Shown: positions 20,631-34,560 of the stretch, one piece after another
How the letters are laid out: each line of letters begins with the position of its first letter
Numbering within the stretch: position 1 is the stretch's first letter
Translations under genes and position numbers: made by a program
Assembly (NCBI GenBank): GCA_000827325.1
Contig: KN832877.1
Location: 1,881,496-1,945,495, forward strand
Direction of reading: 5' to 3'
Source of the DNA: Oidiodendron maius Zn
Lineage: Eukaryota; Ascomycota; Leotiomycetes; Myxotrichaceae
DNA length: 64,000 nt
Notes under the pieces: model-generated
The model's database searches: none
What the model saw: only the letters and a program-made list of their open reading frames with translations
Told to the model about the DNA's origin: nothing

Positions 20631-23042
20631 TGTTATATGTAAGGAAGGACTGCTAGAGACTATTAGTCTATAGCGGTCTATAGTAGTCTAATCAGGAATA
20701 AAGGTTCTATATAAACAGTATATATTCCTTAATAGATGGAAGCTTTATACTTAACTTAAATAAAGTATCTTATTACTACTTTAGTAACTTATTAAGTCTA
20801 TATACTGCTTCTTGACTTGATAGTATCTCTATCTAACCTAACTTATTTAATGACTTACCTAATACTAGATATAAGCTATTGTTATACTTTAAGTATCTAA
20901 CCTAAGGTACTAATATACTATTATTATTAAGAAGTTAATATATCTTCTATTAAAGGAGAAAGTTCTATAAGCAAGTAATGAATAGTTGAACTACTTATAG
21001 GATCCTTATATAAGGATATTAAGATAGAGACTCTATAGGCTTTCTCTAGAGAGAAATCTAAGCTTAAGGGCTTTCTAGTATAACTAAACTTATACTTAAT
21101 ATTCTATACTTAATGTTTTGTTTCTTTAACTAAAAGGGTATTATATACTATTACTTTCCTTAAGAGGGAAGTATTAAACTAGATTGAAGGATTTATATAG
21201 GACTATCTTACTAATACTAGTCTATAAGGATAGATAATACCTGAAATAAGACTTAAGATATACTATATCTTTAGAAGCTTTAATAGGTTCCTTAAAAGAC
21301 TTAAGTATACTTTTAGAGACTTTAATAAAATTAAATAAGTAGTTAGAAGAATCTAATCCCTTAAATAGAAGGGATCTATAGCTATATATATAGTAGAGTT
21401 TAATAGATATTCTATTAAAACAGGATAGAATAATATAGTACTTAAAGATAAATATTATAAAGGGCTTAAAGAAGTTATAAAGAATAAGCTATCTAGGACT
21501 AACTTCCCTAACTTATTTAAAGAACTTATAGAAGATACTATATATATTAATAACTGATTCTATAAAAGAGTTTAGAAAAGAAAGGGATTCTATAACCCTA
21601 CTTTTAAGAAATACTATAATTATAGAAACTACTATAGTCTTTAATTAATAGAACTTAATACTACTAATAGAAAGGAACTATTACTCTAGAAATAATAAAA
21701 CTATATAGAGAAGAAATTATATTTTAAATATAGAAAATCTAGTTATATAGTCTATAACTACTAGTCTAAAGGAAATAAATAAAACTAACCTTATAGAAGT
21801 AAGGTTAATACTATAAACTATAGAGGTTATAATAGACTAATAGAATATAATACTTCCTTTATAGGGATAATATTTAGTCTTTATAAGAGATTAAGCTTTA
21901 TAGAAGCTTTTAGTACTTAGATTTATATACTAGTATTCTAATTATCTTCTTTATCTTTAGGATAAGAAGATTAAGCTATTTAGATAAAGGAGTTAATAGA
22001 GATAAATCTAGATAGTAAAGATAACTATAAGTATATTTTATAAAGTCTAGTAGTAGTTAATTTTATAGAAATAAAGGGTAATAATATAAATAGTAATTCC
22101 TTAGATACTAAAGATTTAGAAAGCTTATAAGGATAAGTAACTCTAGATCTAGAGCTAAAGGAAAAGCAAATAGAATCTAAAGGGATATCCTTCTAGAAGA
22201 TACTAAATATAATAAAATAAGAAGAAAGAGATATCTATATACTAGTAGGATTAGTATCTATATAGAAGTACCTTAAAGAGTCTAAAGATAACTTCTATAA
22301 TATAATAAATTAGATTAAAAAATAATATAGAGACTATAAAAAGAATCTAGTACTACTAATTAAAAAAGTAGAAGATATTATAGAAGCTATAAGGTATTAC
22401 TAAATAGATATAGTATATCTAAAACTTATAATTAAGAAACAAATAGAAGAGATAGATAAAGTAATAGAATTAGATATTAAAAGAAGCTAGTAATACTAAG
22501 ATAAATTAGCTATAAATATTAACCTTTTATTCTATTTAAGATAAGAATTTAATAGATTAATTAAAAAGAAGAAACTTATAGAATAATAGTTAGAGGAATA
22601 TAGAAAAGCTAAGAATATAGTAAAGACTAATTATCCTTAATATAGAGAACTTACTTAAAGTTTCTATTATACTAATAAGTATATAATATATAAATCTAAT
22701 AAGAAGGAAGTAGGATACTAGTCTAAAAAGAAGAAGCTAGTCTATTAGATAAAAATACTCTAAACTTTAATAATTTATATTAATAAAGCTAGAATAAAGT
22801 CAAAAAACTAGTTAGTATTAATATAAGAAAGTCTATATTAAGATACTAGTAAGGCTATAAAAGACTATATAAAGAACTAAATATAGTAGAAAAGAGATAC
22901 TAGATTTTCCTAAATATCCTTATTAAAGGATAAATACTTAGAGTATTAATAGATTTAGGAATAATAGATAACTTTATTAATATATAAATAGTTATATAAA
23001 GAAAGTATTAGGTTTTAAAGAAATAAGTATTATACTAACTAC
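20631..23042 (+). mobile_element. Gypsy retrotransposon D, 5' part (LTR, gag, protease)
   Basis: Starts with a probable LTR, TGTTATATG..., with a TATATAAACAG box near 20,711-20,722. It continues into a heavily stop-riddled gag. The nucleocapsid knuckle near 21,720 has lost its Cys and His codons (TGY and CAY to TAY). A retroviral-type aspartic protease is visible near 22,950 (LIDxG). The first 750 bp recur at 59,317-60,208. The element is cut at 23,042 by gypsy A2, whose 5-bp target duplication is ACTAC, and resumes at 42,914. Confidence 0.7.
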
Positions 23043-23255
23043 TATAATAACTTAAGAGGAATAGGGATCTTAACCTAAAGGTAAAGGCTTAAAGTATATT
23101 CAACTATTAATTAACTTAACTAAGAGAATAAACTAAAGAGTAAAGAGAATAAAAAGAAGAGAGTCTTTATATAGAGGAGGCCTAGTCAGGTAACCTAATA
23201 AAGTAAGGTTATATAGTTCCAGTATATATATATTAAAAGGTTTAGTATTATAATA
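23043..23255 (-). repeat. Gypsy A2 3' LTR
   Basis: 213-bp LTR, ending on the plus strand ...GGTTTAGTATTATAATA. RIP has turned the terminal TG/CA into TA. The TATA-box stretch CTTTATATAGAGGAGG reads on the minus strand as in A1. Confidence 0.85.
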
Positions 23256-26200
23256 TTACCCTCCCTTCTAAATAGGCTTACTCTTAAGCTATATAAACAA
23301 GTATAATAAGGAAATAGTGTCTATATTTCTACTCTTTATATCTACTCTTGCTATCTTAATATACTAAGGACTATTCTATCCCTCTTTTATCCTATAGTAG
23401 TTATTATCTCCTTAAGCCTCTAGTTCCTTACTCTATTAATAGTAGTCTATCTAGTACTACAGGTTAGCTAGTAGCCCCTTAGCGTTATTATACTCCTTAT
23501 AGAAGGCCTTAAGCAGGTAAAGTAACCCCTTAAAGTTCTCTATATTATAGAACTTAGGCTAGTAGTTAAAGCCTATTTACTTAGCCTAGTATTAGAGCCT
23601 TTATTGCTTTACTCTACTCTAATAAATATATTCAATCTTCTACTTAAGGTACTAGTTATATATAACTAGTAGTAGTAGATTAGAGTACTAGCCTAGTAAG
23701 GGATTACCTGGATTCTTCTATAAGAGGTCTAGAGTAAAGACATTATTCTGCTAGTTACTATTAGGGAGATTAACCTAATATAAATATCCTACTTGCTTTA
23801 TGATTCTATAGGGACCCTTATTCTAGTAATCTAGCTTCTAGCTTAGGTATTCATTTATCTAGTTCTTAGTAGATACCTAGACTTTATTACTAGTACTAAA
23901 GTCGACTAGCCTATAGTACTTGTTTGCCTAGATACTCTACCTTTCCTGTACTTTAGCTATTGACTTATAATACTATTCCTATACTTTATAGATCCTCTTG
24001 ATCTATACCTATATATCCTGCCTAGCCCTAGAGATATACTCTAAAATAGAGATATTATCCTAAGGGTATTCCTAATCGATATCTATCTATAGCTAGTAGC
24101 CTAGCTTAATCTAGAAGGGTAATAGACTAATAGAGTTATATAGTAGGGTAGCTGCTATATAGTCTATAGTATAGATCAGATAGGACTAGTTATCCTAGAA
24201 GGTATTAATAAAAGGATAAAGCTACTAATTAATCTACTAGTTTGTATTCTCTATTTGATTATCTATTTAGGGATAGTAGGCTATAGAGAGCTTAAGCCTT
24301 ATTCTAAGGAAGCAATAGAACTCTTCCTAAAAGGCTAATATAAACTATAGACTATAATCTAAGACTATAGTTATAGCTAGTCTATAATACTTATATATAT
24401 ATATTAGATAGAGCTATACTAGTATCTATATATTAACTATTTTATTATAGAGGATTAATATAAGTCTCTTATCTAACTAGTCTATAAATATATAAACTAT
24501 ATTCTTACCTTCCTTATCTAGTAGTATCTCCTTAAAGTCTATAGAGATATATTACTAAAGATAGTCTAGTATTAGTAAGAGGTATAGTAGTCCTAGAGTC
24601 TTATCCTTTAGAACTTTAGATTATTAGTAGATATAATAGTTACTTATAAACTAGTTGATATTAGTATTTATTCTATACTAGTAGTACTATTCCTTAATCA
24701 GGAGTCCTATCTTATACTTTCTAGAGTAGGCTATTAAGATTCTATAATATAAAGCTTTGATTAGGTCTATATAGACTAACTAAGTAACTATAAGCTTTCT
24801 ATTCCTTTTAAGTAGGCTATCCTGGATTATATATCTACCCTTATTCTACTAGCCTAGCTTCTAGATATATATAAGGTCTAGTACTATATAGTTAGTCTAG
24901 AGGATTTCATTAATCAAGTCTAGCTAGTCTTTAATCAAAGAAAAGGATAAATTAATCTGATTAATCTTAAGGTCCTAGATTATCTGCTAGTCTAAGTTCT
25001 TATATAGTAGTAGAACCTATTCTCTATTGTCTTTCTTAGCTTAATCAAGGTCTCTAGTCTATTCCTTGATTTATATTAATAGATTAGCTTTATTAGTCTT
25101 ATCTAGTTTATAGGATATCTTGAAATAGTACTAGAATAGGATTTCTACCTAATATACTTGTTTTACTAAGAGTAGCTTAGAGGTTATAAAGTACTCTAAA
25201 GCCTTATAGTCTATAATAACTTAAATAGAGTCTCTAGTACTTTCAAGTTTAGAGTACTAGTATTATAAGGCCTAAACTATTACTAATAGTTCCTTATTAT
25301 AGATTAGGTAATTAGTCTTAGTAGAGACTATTATCTTTAAGAAGTATCCTATAGAGTACTATTCTCTATTAAGACCTTTTTAGAAGAATATAGTAGTAGT
25401 AACTATATTAGAGATATTAGTCTCTAGAAGGTATTAGCTATCTAGGTTATAGTATATTAAGATTAAAGTATAGATAAGTATATATTAGAGTATCTTAAAT
25501 ATCTAGATATAGCCTCTATTAAAGGAGAACTTATAATCCTTATAGGTAAGCCTAGTAAAAGGTAATATAATACAACTATAATTATAGATAAATTACTAAT
25601 AGAAGTTATAGAATCTAAGAAATAATTAGACTCTATAGACTATATAGAGGTAAGGCTAGTCTATAATTACCTTAACCTTATTAAAGTTAATCTATATTCT
25701 ATCTATAGAGATAATAAAGTCTAGGTACTTAGTTTATATAATATTAAACTTGTACTTTTTGATATTAGTCTATAAGTCTATAGCTTATAGCCTCTTAATT
25801 ACCTATTTAATATATATCTTATACTAGAGCTTATCTTCTAAATAGATTAGAATATTATTAAGATAAGTTATATAAGTTATATCTAGAAGATCTTAAAGTA
25901 TATTATTAATATAGCTCTAGAAGGCTATAGAACTATTAGTTAGTCTAAAGGGTAGGACTTTATATTAGAATAGACTATAGTATATTCAGAAGACTATTAG
26001 CTCTTCTAACTTAAAGGAGATCTAGATCCTATAGAATACTTAGTAGATATCTAGCTTAGTAAATACTTTAGCTCTACTTAACTATATAAGTATCTTATTA
26101 ATTAGAGAAAGAGGATAATAGTTCTTCTTGGTTAGTATATTAAGCTTATAGTAGTTAATATAGAACTATAGCAATCTATTAGCCTTATAGATAAAGAGAA

Positions 26201-27955
26201 TTAGGGCTATAAAAGAGGCCTTGCTTAAGGTTATAAAGCCTTTAGCTAGGTTATATATAAGGTATTCCTATATAGTAGTTAGCTCCTTGATTAAGTACTT
26301 GTTTAGATAGCTAAACCTAAATATATTATCCTTAATAAGCTTAATCTTATAGTTAGCCTTTTAATATAGAGATAGAATATTAGATTCCTTTTTGGACTAG
26401 AAGTCCAGGAAGTTATAATAGGTCTAGAGAACTTATTATTAAAGTATCTCCTCTATCTCTAGATTAGGGTCTACTACTAGGTTCTAGTATCTATCCTTAA
26501 TTATATAGTTAAAGCTATCTAGTATAATCAAGAAGATCTCTGTTTCTAGTTAGTATATATTAAGCTAGAAGCTATTAGTAGTAATAGTCTTAATCTTAAG
26601 AGTCAATACCTGTTTCTAACTAGACTATTTAGAGGAGGCCTTTAGCTTGCTTTCTCTTTCCTAGCTAGATAGTTAGTAGTCTTTAGAAAGCCTTAGCTTT
26701 TAGTTTATTTATATAAAGTCTTTCTAGTTCTATTATTCCTATATAATACTATACTTGGCTAGTAGTTATTATATTAATACAGGAATAGTTAGTTACTTAT
26801 ATATTAATATATTAAGGGGTAGCTATCTATTCTAGATTAACTGTAATTTCTTATCTTGGAGTTCTAGAGAGCTTACCTGATTTAATCTAGTAACTAGATT
26901 AAATTATAGGTCTAGTAGTAAGGAAGCTGCTTTATTGTCTAGGAATAGCCCCTTAGCTAGGTCCTTTATCAAGACATTAATCTAGATCCTGTCCTTCTAT
27001 CTCTTCTTATTATAAGCAATTAGACTATCTCTCTAGAATAGATCCTACTGATATTATAGCTAGACTCTTTAAGACTGGATCTTATTTCTAGAGTATATAG
27101 TAATAGTTTAGGAGTAAGTCTTATTAGAGAGAAATTCCTATAGCTACTATAGCTATTAGTAATAAACATTAATTAAAATATAAAAATAATCAAAGAAATT
27201 CCTTCTAATAATAATATTATAAAAGTCTAGCTCTATAATTAGTATTAAAAGGTTATAGATTCTATAACTATTAATCTTAATATTAAACAAGAAGTATTAG
27301 GATATTAGGGATCCTTTCTTGCTATTAAATCCCTTAGAATAGATAGTCTAGAAAAGCTATCTAGGCTTTAAGTTAAAAGTATAGTAAAGGTCTAATATAA
27401 ATTTCAAATTAAGGAAGATATAGCTATTTACTCTAGTATTACTAAAGGCTTTAGCTTGGATTATAATTATATCCTTATAGAGTATATATATAAGAGTAAA
27501 GGAGTTACCTACTATTAGTAAACTTAAATCAATCTGCTAGAGGTTAAATATATAGGCCTTAAGGGAGGAGTCTTAGCTTAGGGCTCCTAGTTTTCTAACT
27601 TGGATTTAGAGTCTATCTTATTATTTGCTTTATTACTAGAAACCTTAATATCTTGTTTAATCTTATTAATCCTTAGTATAGTATAAGGGTTAGAGCAAGA
27701 GCTAGCGAAATACCCTACTTTATTATAATTGAAGCAAGATACTTTTAATAGATTAGTTGCTGGTATAGAGGATACTCTAGGACCTGGAGTTAATAAATCC
27801 CTTTTCTTAGTTATAAGTAGGGCTTAGGATAGTCTATATAAATATCTAGATACTAGTAGTATATCTAAAGGTAGCTATATAGTGGAACTACTAGGTTTTA
27901 TAGTTTATATAGCTGTAGGATTAGACTAGCAATACTAGACCTAACTTATAGATAG
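23256..27955 (-). pseudogene. Gypsy A2 pol and 3' part of gag, RIP-inactivated
   Basis: On the minus strand, from right to left: the end of gag with a Cys-His knuckle, a palindrome at 26,880-26,904, protease region, reverse transcriptase, RNase H, integrase and a chromodomain-like tail near 23,500-23,750. Homology to A1 is direct throughout. Stops occur every few codons, nearly all TAG/TAA for CAG, CAA or TGG, so nothing can be translated. gag continues at 41,489-42,700. Confidence 0.8.
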
Positions 27956-28191
27956 TATAGAGGGATAAGCCTATACTATTAAAGTATATAATAGGTATTA
28001 CTGAGTTAGAGAGCGATTGAGTTGCTAGGCTATATATAGTAAAACAAAGCAGTAAAATATATAAGAAAAGAATGAATTGAAGTCTTGTCTGGTTGCCTTC
28101 TTTTTAGAGAGAAAGGGCTTTCTATATAAACTTATACTATAACTATATAATCTACTCTACTGTCCTATACTAACACTCCTGTCCTACTATA
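27956..28191 (-). repeat. Gypsy E 3' LTR
   Basis: 236 bp, TATAGAGGGATAAGCC...CTACTATA (TG/CA ends converted to TA). The direct-repeat partner is at 41,253. Confidence 0.85.
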
Positions 28192-29592
28192 TCTGTCCCT
28201 CTCTAGTCTATAGCTGCCTCTTAGTTACAGTTCTAGTTACTCTATAAACTCAAGCTATCCTTATTTACTATCTCCTTTAAGGTCTTGGTATTCTTTATCA
28301 GCTAGTTTAGGTAATAGTATACTATATAGTAGAGATATCTCTAGGTTATAAAAGTATAATCGATCTCTAAAGGCTTCTTGCTCCTTGATTTGGACTAGCT
28401 GTATAGCTTCTCCTACTATAGTAATAGCTTTCCTTCTCTAAACATTAATATACTACTATACTATAGCTTAGTCACTCTCTAGGATAATATCTCTTTTCTG
28501 CTCTACTCTAGGAGAATCCTATAGTATATAGTATACTAGTATATTTAATAGTACTTTAAGTTTATTAATCTCGACTACTACTAGAAAATAGAACAGGATT
28601 ACTTTATATCGGTTAGCTAATCTAGATAGTAATATAGGCCTAGCAGATAGATTTATATATATATTATATAGTTATTCCTAAGTCCCTGCTTCTACTACTT
28701 TAAGTATAGACAAGTCCTTCTAGAGTCCTATAAACTAGAGTAATATCGTCCTTCAAGTCCTAGTAGCAGGTCTATTTGCTCTATACAGGATATAAAGTAG
28801 TGTAATATAAGCTTGCCCTTTAAGGTATAGAATACTTGTCTATTTAGTTCTAAACCTAATAGCGTTTTCCTTTATATATATTGTTGACTGATATCAGGGC
28901 CTCAAGCATATGAGAGGTGATACAGCACTGATACATGCACAGAGCCTATGCATTGAGTGCCCAGTCCTCTTGCATTGAGCTTGCGTATAGAGCTTACGAG
29001 TCCTACAAGACTGGAAGCATGTATATAAGGACTGTATTGCATTCCTAAGGAGGTTCCTTAAGTTGTCTCTGCATCATTTAAGTCATTCACTGCTTTTAGC
29101 ATATCAGCTATGCCGAAAGCCTTTCCGCATACTGCTATGCCGAAAACCTATAGTCAATATAACTGAGTTTCACCTTGATTCCTGACTACAACCTGCGCAC
29201 TACTGAACCTCTGATTCAAGATATATTTATTCAGTTATCCTATAAATAAATATATCCTGCTTTGCTCTATAGTCCTTATATAGCTCCTACTACTTACTAA
29301 GCTTCTTGTATATCCCTAGAAGTAGGATAGTATAGTTGTCTACTATCTTATTGTTAAGTGATATTATACCTTGAATCTAGTAGTACCCTCTCCTATTCTC
29401 TAAGAGTTCTAGAATATTAAGGTTAATATATTTAAAGTAGGTAGAATCGCTAGCTCTTGTATACTTTATATAGTATAGGTATATAACCAGTTACTAATAC
29501 TTATTAGATTAGAGTACTATATAAAGTATATAGTAAAGAGAATCTTATTATATAAGTTATTATTCTATTAAATAGAATATGTTTTATAGCTA
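28192..29592 (-). pseudogene. Gypsy E 3' region, left of the pogo insertion
   Basis: Degenerate sequence between the E 3' LTR and the pogo element. On the minus strand near 28,260-28,440 a charged segment can be followed between stops (about 50 residues, Glu/Lys/Leu-rich), suggesting continuation of the coiled-coil ORF at 31,470-33,400. Family unknown. Confidence 0.35.
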
Positions 29593-31453
29593 ACGTGTAT
29601 GTACAGTGAGTCGCTTAGGACAGTAAGCCGTTCATTTTCTATAATTTCCCACCCTACTACACTTTACCCTACTTTTTCTCCACTATATATTATGGAATCA
29701 ACTTCTAATAAACACAAGGTTATCCTTACCCTCCAAGCCCTTAAATATAACCCCTGTCTTAATGTTATATATACAGCCAAAATCTATAGTGCTCCACTTA
29801 GAACAGTCCTTGATCGATACAGTGGCCAACCATCACGATACGATATTCAACCCAAATCTCGAAAGCTTACTGATTTAGAAGAATCAGTGATTGTTCAATA
29901 TATTCTTGACCTTGATTCCAAAGGGTTTCTACCTAGGCTTTGTAGTATAGAAGATATGGCTAATTATCTGCTTACTGAACGAAATACAGGACGTATCGGA
30001 ACGTGCTGGGCTTCTTGCTTTATATAACGACAACTATAGCTTACTATACGTTTTAATCAAAAATACAATTACCAGAGAGCTAAATACAAAGATCCGATTA
30101 TAATTAGTGGCTGGTTTTCACTCCTCAAGAATATAATTGTAAAGTATAGGATTGTGGACGCAGATATCTACAATTTTGACAAGACTAGGTTTATAATAGG
30201 CGTTATCTTAACAGCAATAGTGGTTACAAGCTTAGAGAGGTCTGGTAGAGCAAAGGCAAAGCAGCCTAGTAATCGCGAATAGGTTACAGTAATCCAGGCT
30301 ATAGATACGCTTAGCTAGTCACTACCGCCATTTGTGGTTATAAAGGGCGTATATATCCTACTCTCCTGGTATAATAAGTTTAAATTACTAAAGGGTTAGA
30401 GGCTCTCTGTTAGTAATAATAGGTGGACTATAAATAAGATCAGCCTAGATTGGATCAAGCATTTTGAATTATATATACAGCCTCGAAAAGTAGGTAGATA
30501 TCGACTCCTAATACTTGATAGCTATAAATCCTACCACTTAACCGAATTTAAGCTTTTCTATCAGGACTATAATATCATTATACTTTGCATGCCTCCTTAT
30601 TCCTCTTATATTCTCCAGCCACTTGATATAGACTGTTTTAGTCTATTGAAAAAGTCATACAGCAAGCAAATTAAGGGTTTAATATATGGTAGTCAGACCT
30701 ATATCATAAAGGAGGATTTCTTTCCAGCATTCCAGGTAGTATTCCAAGAGTCAATGACTATACAAAACATCCAGGGAGGCTTTAGAGGGACTGGAATTAT
30801 ACCTTTTAATCCTTAGCGAGTCCTAGATATCCTCCCTCCTTATACAAAAACGCTAACTCCTTCAAACTCACATTCTAGTACAGCCTAAACCTGGAACCCT
30901 AGGACTCTAAAGAATACAACCAATACCTTATAACAGTCTACCTTTATTAAAACCCGAATTAATTACTATTAGGGTAGCTCTCCAATACAGGCTATTAATG
31001 CTATAGACCAATTTACTAAGGGTTCAGTAGCAATTATATATAAGGTAGCTCTATTGCAGTTACGGATTACTAAGCTAGAAGAGACAAATGAGAGGCTTAG
31101 CAAGCGTTGCAAGCTAAAAAAAACCAGACTATAAAAAGGAGGATCACTTTCTATAGAAGAGGTAGAGGAGTTAGTAGGTTGTATTAATGTAGATAGCCAG
31201 CAGAGTAAGGAAATAGGTAGTAGTGGTGGTCAAGGGCAAGGTATATAATCATATATTCGGTACTGTAGTAATTGCAGTAAGACTGGATATAATATACATA
31301 CCTGTCAAATAGTACTAGAGACCTCTAAGGAAGAGGATTGATACATTAATAATTAGTTTTAGGGTGTTATGGTTGAATAATAATTAATCTTATACTAGGG
31401 TTATAGAAAAGTGAACGGCTTACTGTCCTAAGCAACTCACTATATATACACGT
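29593..31453 (+). mobile_element. Fot1/pogo-type DNA transposon (copy 1)
   Basis: 1,861 bp, flanked by TA (29,591-29,592 and 31,454-31,455). Terminal inverted repeats of about 52 bp start ACGTGTATGTACAGTGAGTC and continue CGCTTAGGACAGTAAGCCGTTCA; left and right differ at only a few bases. A single transposase gene lies inside on the plus strand. Typical of the fungal Fot1 branch of Tc1/mariner. Confidence 0.9.
29692..31344 (+). pseudogene. Fot1/pogo transposase, broken
   Basis: The frame from the ATG at 29,692 encodes an N-terminal Psq/CENP-B type helix-turn-helix (LTDLEESVIVQYILDLD), then the DDE nuclease: NFDKTRF (first Asp kept, the usual Glu is now Lys), LILDSYKSYH (second Asp), and PPYSSYILQPLDIDCF (third Asp). 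A C-terminal zinc knuckle CSNCSKTGYNIHTC near 31,270 is typical of the family. About a dozen in-frame stops, no frameshift obvious, so it is inactive. It is far less damaged than the gypsy E sequence around it, implying later insertion. Confidence 0.85.
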
Positions 31454-31469
31454 TATCTCTAGTTACTCC

Positions 31470-33400
31470 TTCTATTTATATTTTGTAGGTAGTACTAGTA
31501 TATTTTAAATTCCTCTAAGATAATCTATTCTATCTCTATCTTGAACTACTATAAGAATATATTAGTGATTATAGTCCTATCCTTTACCTACTATTCTGCT
31601 ATACCCTAATCCTTGAATATCTCTAAGAGCTTTATCTAGTTATAGTTAAAGGGTTTATATACTATTAGTATAAGCTTATATAGCTCTAGAGAGTTGGAAG
31701 GTTATATAGGTCTATACCTCTTTTAGAACTATATATAGGTCTTGATATCAGTCTTCAGCTTCCTAATCTCTAATCTATTTGAGTAGATATTATATAACCT
31801 CTGTTTTAGCTCAGGAAGCTTCAAATTATTAATAATCAATCCAAGAAGTCTAGCTATAGCTATACTATATATATAACAAACCCTCTTGAATTATATCTAT
31901 TTCTCTAGTAAGGTCAAGGCCTTATAGACCTAAATAGAACGCTTGCTTTTTACTGTATTTTACTAAGCTTTTGGGATATCTCTAGAGTACTTATATTTCG
32001 ATTCTATAGCTTCCTGATTAGTTTCAAACTTGCTACTATCTAGTTATAACAGTCCTTTAGACCTGTCTTTAGTATTGTTGCTCTCGCTAATACTCTTAGT
32101 CTCTTACAGCTGTTCTGTTTTCTCTTATATTGTATCCTGTATTGTATCTGGAGTTCTAGCTTTACCAGCTATATTATTATATAATAGAATGATTTCCTCT
32201 AGTAGCTGGGTTAAATCCAGGTCTATAGGCTTACCCTCCCTGCTATCTGTAGTACTTCTAGCTTCCTTGCCTAGTTCTAACTCTAGTATACTAGTATATT
32301 CTATAACTAGCCTAAAAGAGTCTAATTATAAGCTGTATTCCAGTAGCTTAGCTTATTCCAACTATAGAGCGTCCTTAGTAGCTTTCTAAGCTATACTCCA
32401 GTTACCTATAATACTATACTTAGCGTTTGATACTCCCTGCCTTAGGTTCTGGATTCGTTTCACTACTTAAAGTTGATATATTTAATTGTAGTTATAAAGG
32501 GTATTTTCTTTATTACCTACCTAATAGCTTTAAGTAGGGTTTGTGATATATTAGTAGTCTGAATCTATATCCTTGCTTTCTTCTCTATCTAGTATAACAG
32601 TATAGAGTCAATAATCTCCTGTCTTTAGTCTTAGTTCTATTTATTAAAGGTAATGATTTTATATATCCTTTTCTAGACTTAATTAAACTCCTCCTTAGAG
32701 ATATACTTCTTATAGTCTCTACTTTGTTTAATATATTCAAAGACTTGCTCTATAAGGTCTCTAGCTCTCTAATAATAATTTGCTATTTGCTTAAGTACTT
32801 TATACTAGGCTATATATCTCTTATCTCTTTTGACTAACTCTAGGTATATAATTACTTCCTCTACTGTTTAGAAGGCTCTCCCCTTTATATCTACCTTAGT
32901 TCTTAAGCTAAGTTCACCTTCTATCTTGTTCTGCTCTATCCTCTTGTATATTTATTCCTGTCTAGTATAATCCTACTAGTTGTTTCCCTTTATACTACTT
33001 AGTATACAGTTGATTTAAAGCTCTTAAAGTTGAAGTTACTAAGTTATAGTTATTTTAAGCAGGTAAGTAGTACCTTAGTAAAAGGATAAGAGCTACTATA
33101 TAACTTAAATTCACTTTTTAGTGAAGTGATATATACTGATATAACTCTAGCTTTAGTTAAGTAGTTCACTTCTTTTTATCTTTTTAGTAAAAGGATCTAT
33201 TCTTTATATAACTTTAATACTCTGTTTACTCTCTAGCTCCCTTTTAAACCTTTAAAGTCTATACTACTTCTAGCCTTCTCTCTTTATTCTTCTCTCTATT
33301 ATCTCTATTCCTATCCCGTTAAAACTAACCTTTATCTTGGCTTAGTCTAAATCTCCTTCTTTATCTCCTTTAACCTCTCTCTTTACTAGTTGTAACTATA
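31470..33400 (-). pseudogene. Extra minus-strand ORF of gypsy E, coiled-coil-like
   Basis: Downstream of integrase in the element's sense, a minus-strand frame can be followed through stops. Near 32,640-32,880 it reads as a highly charged, heptad-like segment (for example VEEVIIYLELVKRDKRYIA). No zinc knuckle, protease or envelope-like feature is visible and I do not recognise the family. It may be an accessory 3' ORF or residue of another insertion whose ends I could not find. Confidence 0.35.
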
Positions 33401-33969
33401 CCTCTAGTTATTACTAAGAGATTATATAAACTTTACTCTCTTTTTGATCCTATATATAGCTCTCTTTATATTTATAACTTAGTTTAATATAATCAGAGAT
33501 ATAAGAACTATACTAGTAACCTAGTTATAGGTATACTATACCTTAGTATAAAGGTTAATACTATCTAGAAGACTTAGATATACTACTTTAAAGTTATCTT
33601 TCTCTTATATATAAAACTCTAAATAGTAGTCTACTAGTATAATAGTAATACTTTTATAGGTCTAGATAGTATAGCTATAGTCATTGATAAAGAGGTATTT
33701 AGTAGCTTCACTAGCCTTAAGGCTAGTATATATACTTTTAATAATATTGATTTAGTACTTAACTATATATAGTAGGTTATAGATATACTTTACTATAGTA
33801 ATAGTATTAATAATATAGATTATACTTATTATAGAGATATCTTACTAAAACAGTAATCTACTAGAAAGCTATTTATCTAATAGTAAAATAGTCTATATTG
33901 GCTTCCTTAACCTATTACCTATAAAACTAATAATTAAGAGATATAAGACACTCCTTCTATTATCTATAA

Positions 33970-34560
33970 TACTAGTGATCTACTTTATAATAACAGGAAA
34001 AGGGCTACTAAGGAAATAGAAGGACCTATAGAATATACTTAAGAGAATAAGTAAAGAATAGTCTAGAAGAAGGAAGCTAATAATAAATATAATAAGGATA
34101 ATGATAATATAGAGTACTATAGAATAGCTGACTCTAACCCTTCTAACTATAATAATAGTAGAGAGTTCTATCTTATAGATATATATAAAGTAGACTACCT
34201 AGATAGTTATTCTATTAATGCTTAAGTTAAGACTACTATCCCTACTTTTAGTATAGTTGATACTATTATAACTCTATACCCTACTAGTTAGACCTCTATT
34301 ATATACCTATAGTATCTTATATTAACTAATAAATATATAGTATATCTAGATAAGCAAGGGATTAGTATTAAATAGGTTATTGTAGTATATTAGCTTAAAG
34401 ATAGAAGAACCTAACTATTAGTGATTAAAGATATAATAGAGGAAACAGCTACTGAAGTAGTAACTAACTTTATATAATAAGTAAGAGGTAGAAGGAAGAA
34501 GCTTCTAAACTAAGAATAGCTAGAACTTGTTTAGTCTCTCTTCTATTATTAGTTATATTC
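33970..34560 (+). pseudogene. Plus-strand ORF within gypsy E 3' region, unknown
   Basis: A plus-strand frame, antisense to E, runs about 190 codons with only TAA/TAG stops of the RIP type between coherent protein-like stretches (IADSNPSNYNNSREFYLIDI; VVTNFI..VRGRRKKLL). No family recognised. Antisense ORFs 3' of pol are known from long plant Tat-lineage gypsy elements; whether this is comparable is speculation. Confidence 0.3.

Noticed and set aside
30589-30816. Separate small gene
   Set aside because: It is the third-Asp block of the pogo transposase between two stop codons.
32030-32389. Plus-strand ORF of 119 codons rich in Leu and Ser
   Set aside because: Antisense to the charged minus-strand ORF of gypsy E; the composition is a by-product of RIP-skewed codons.
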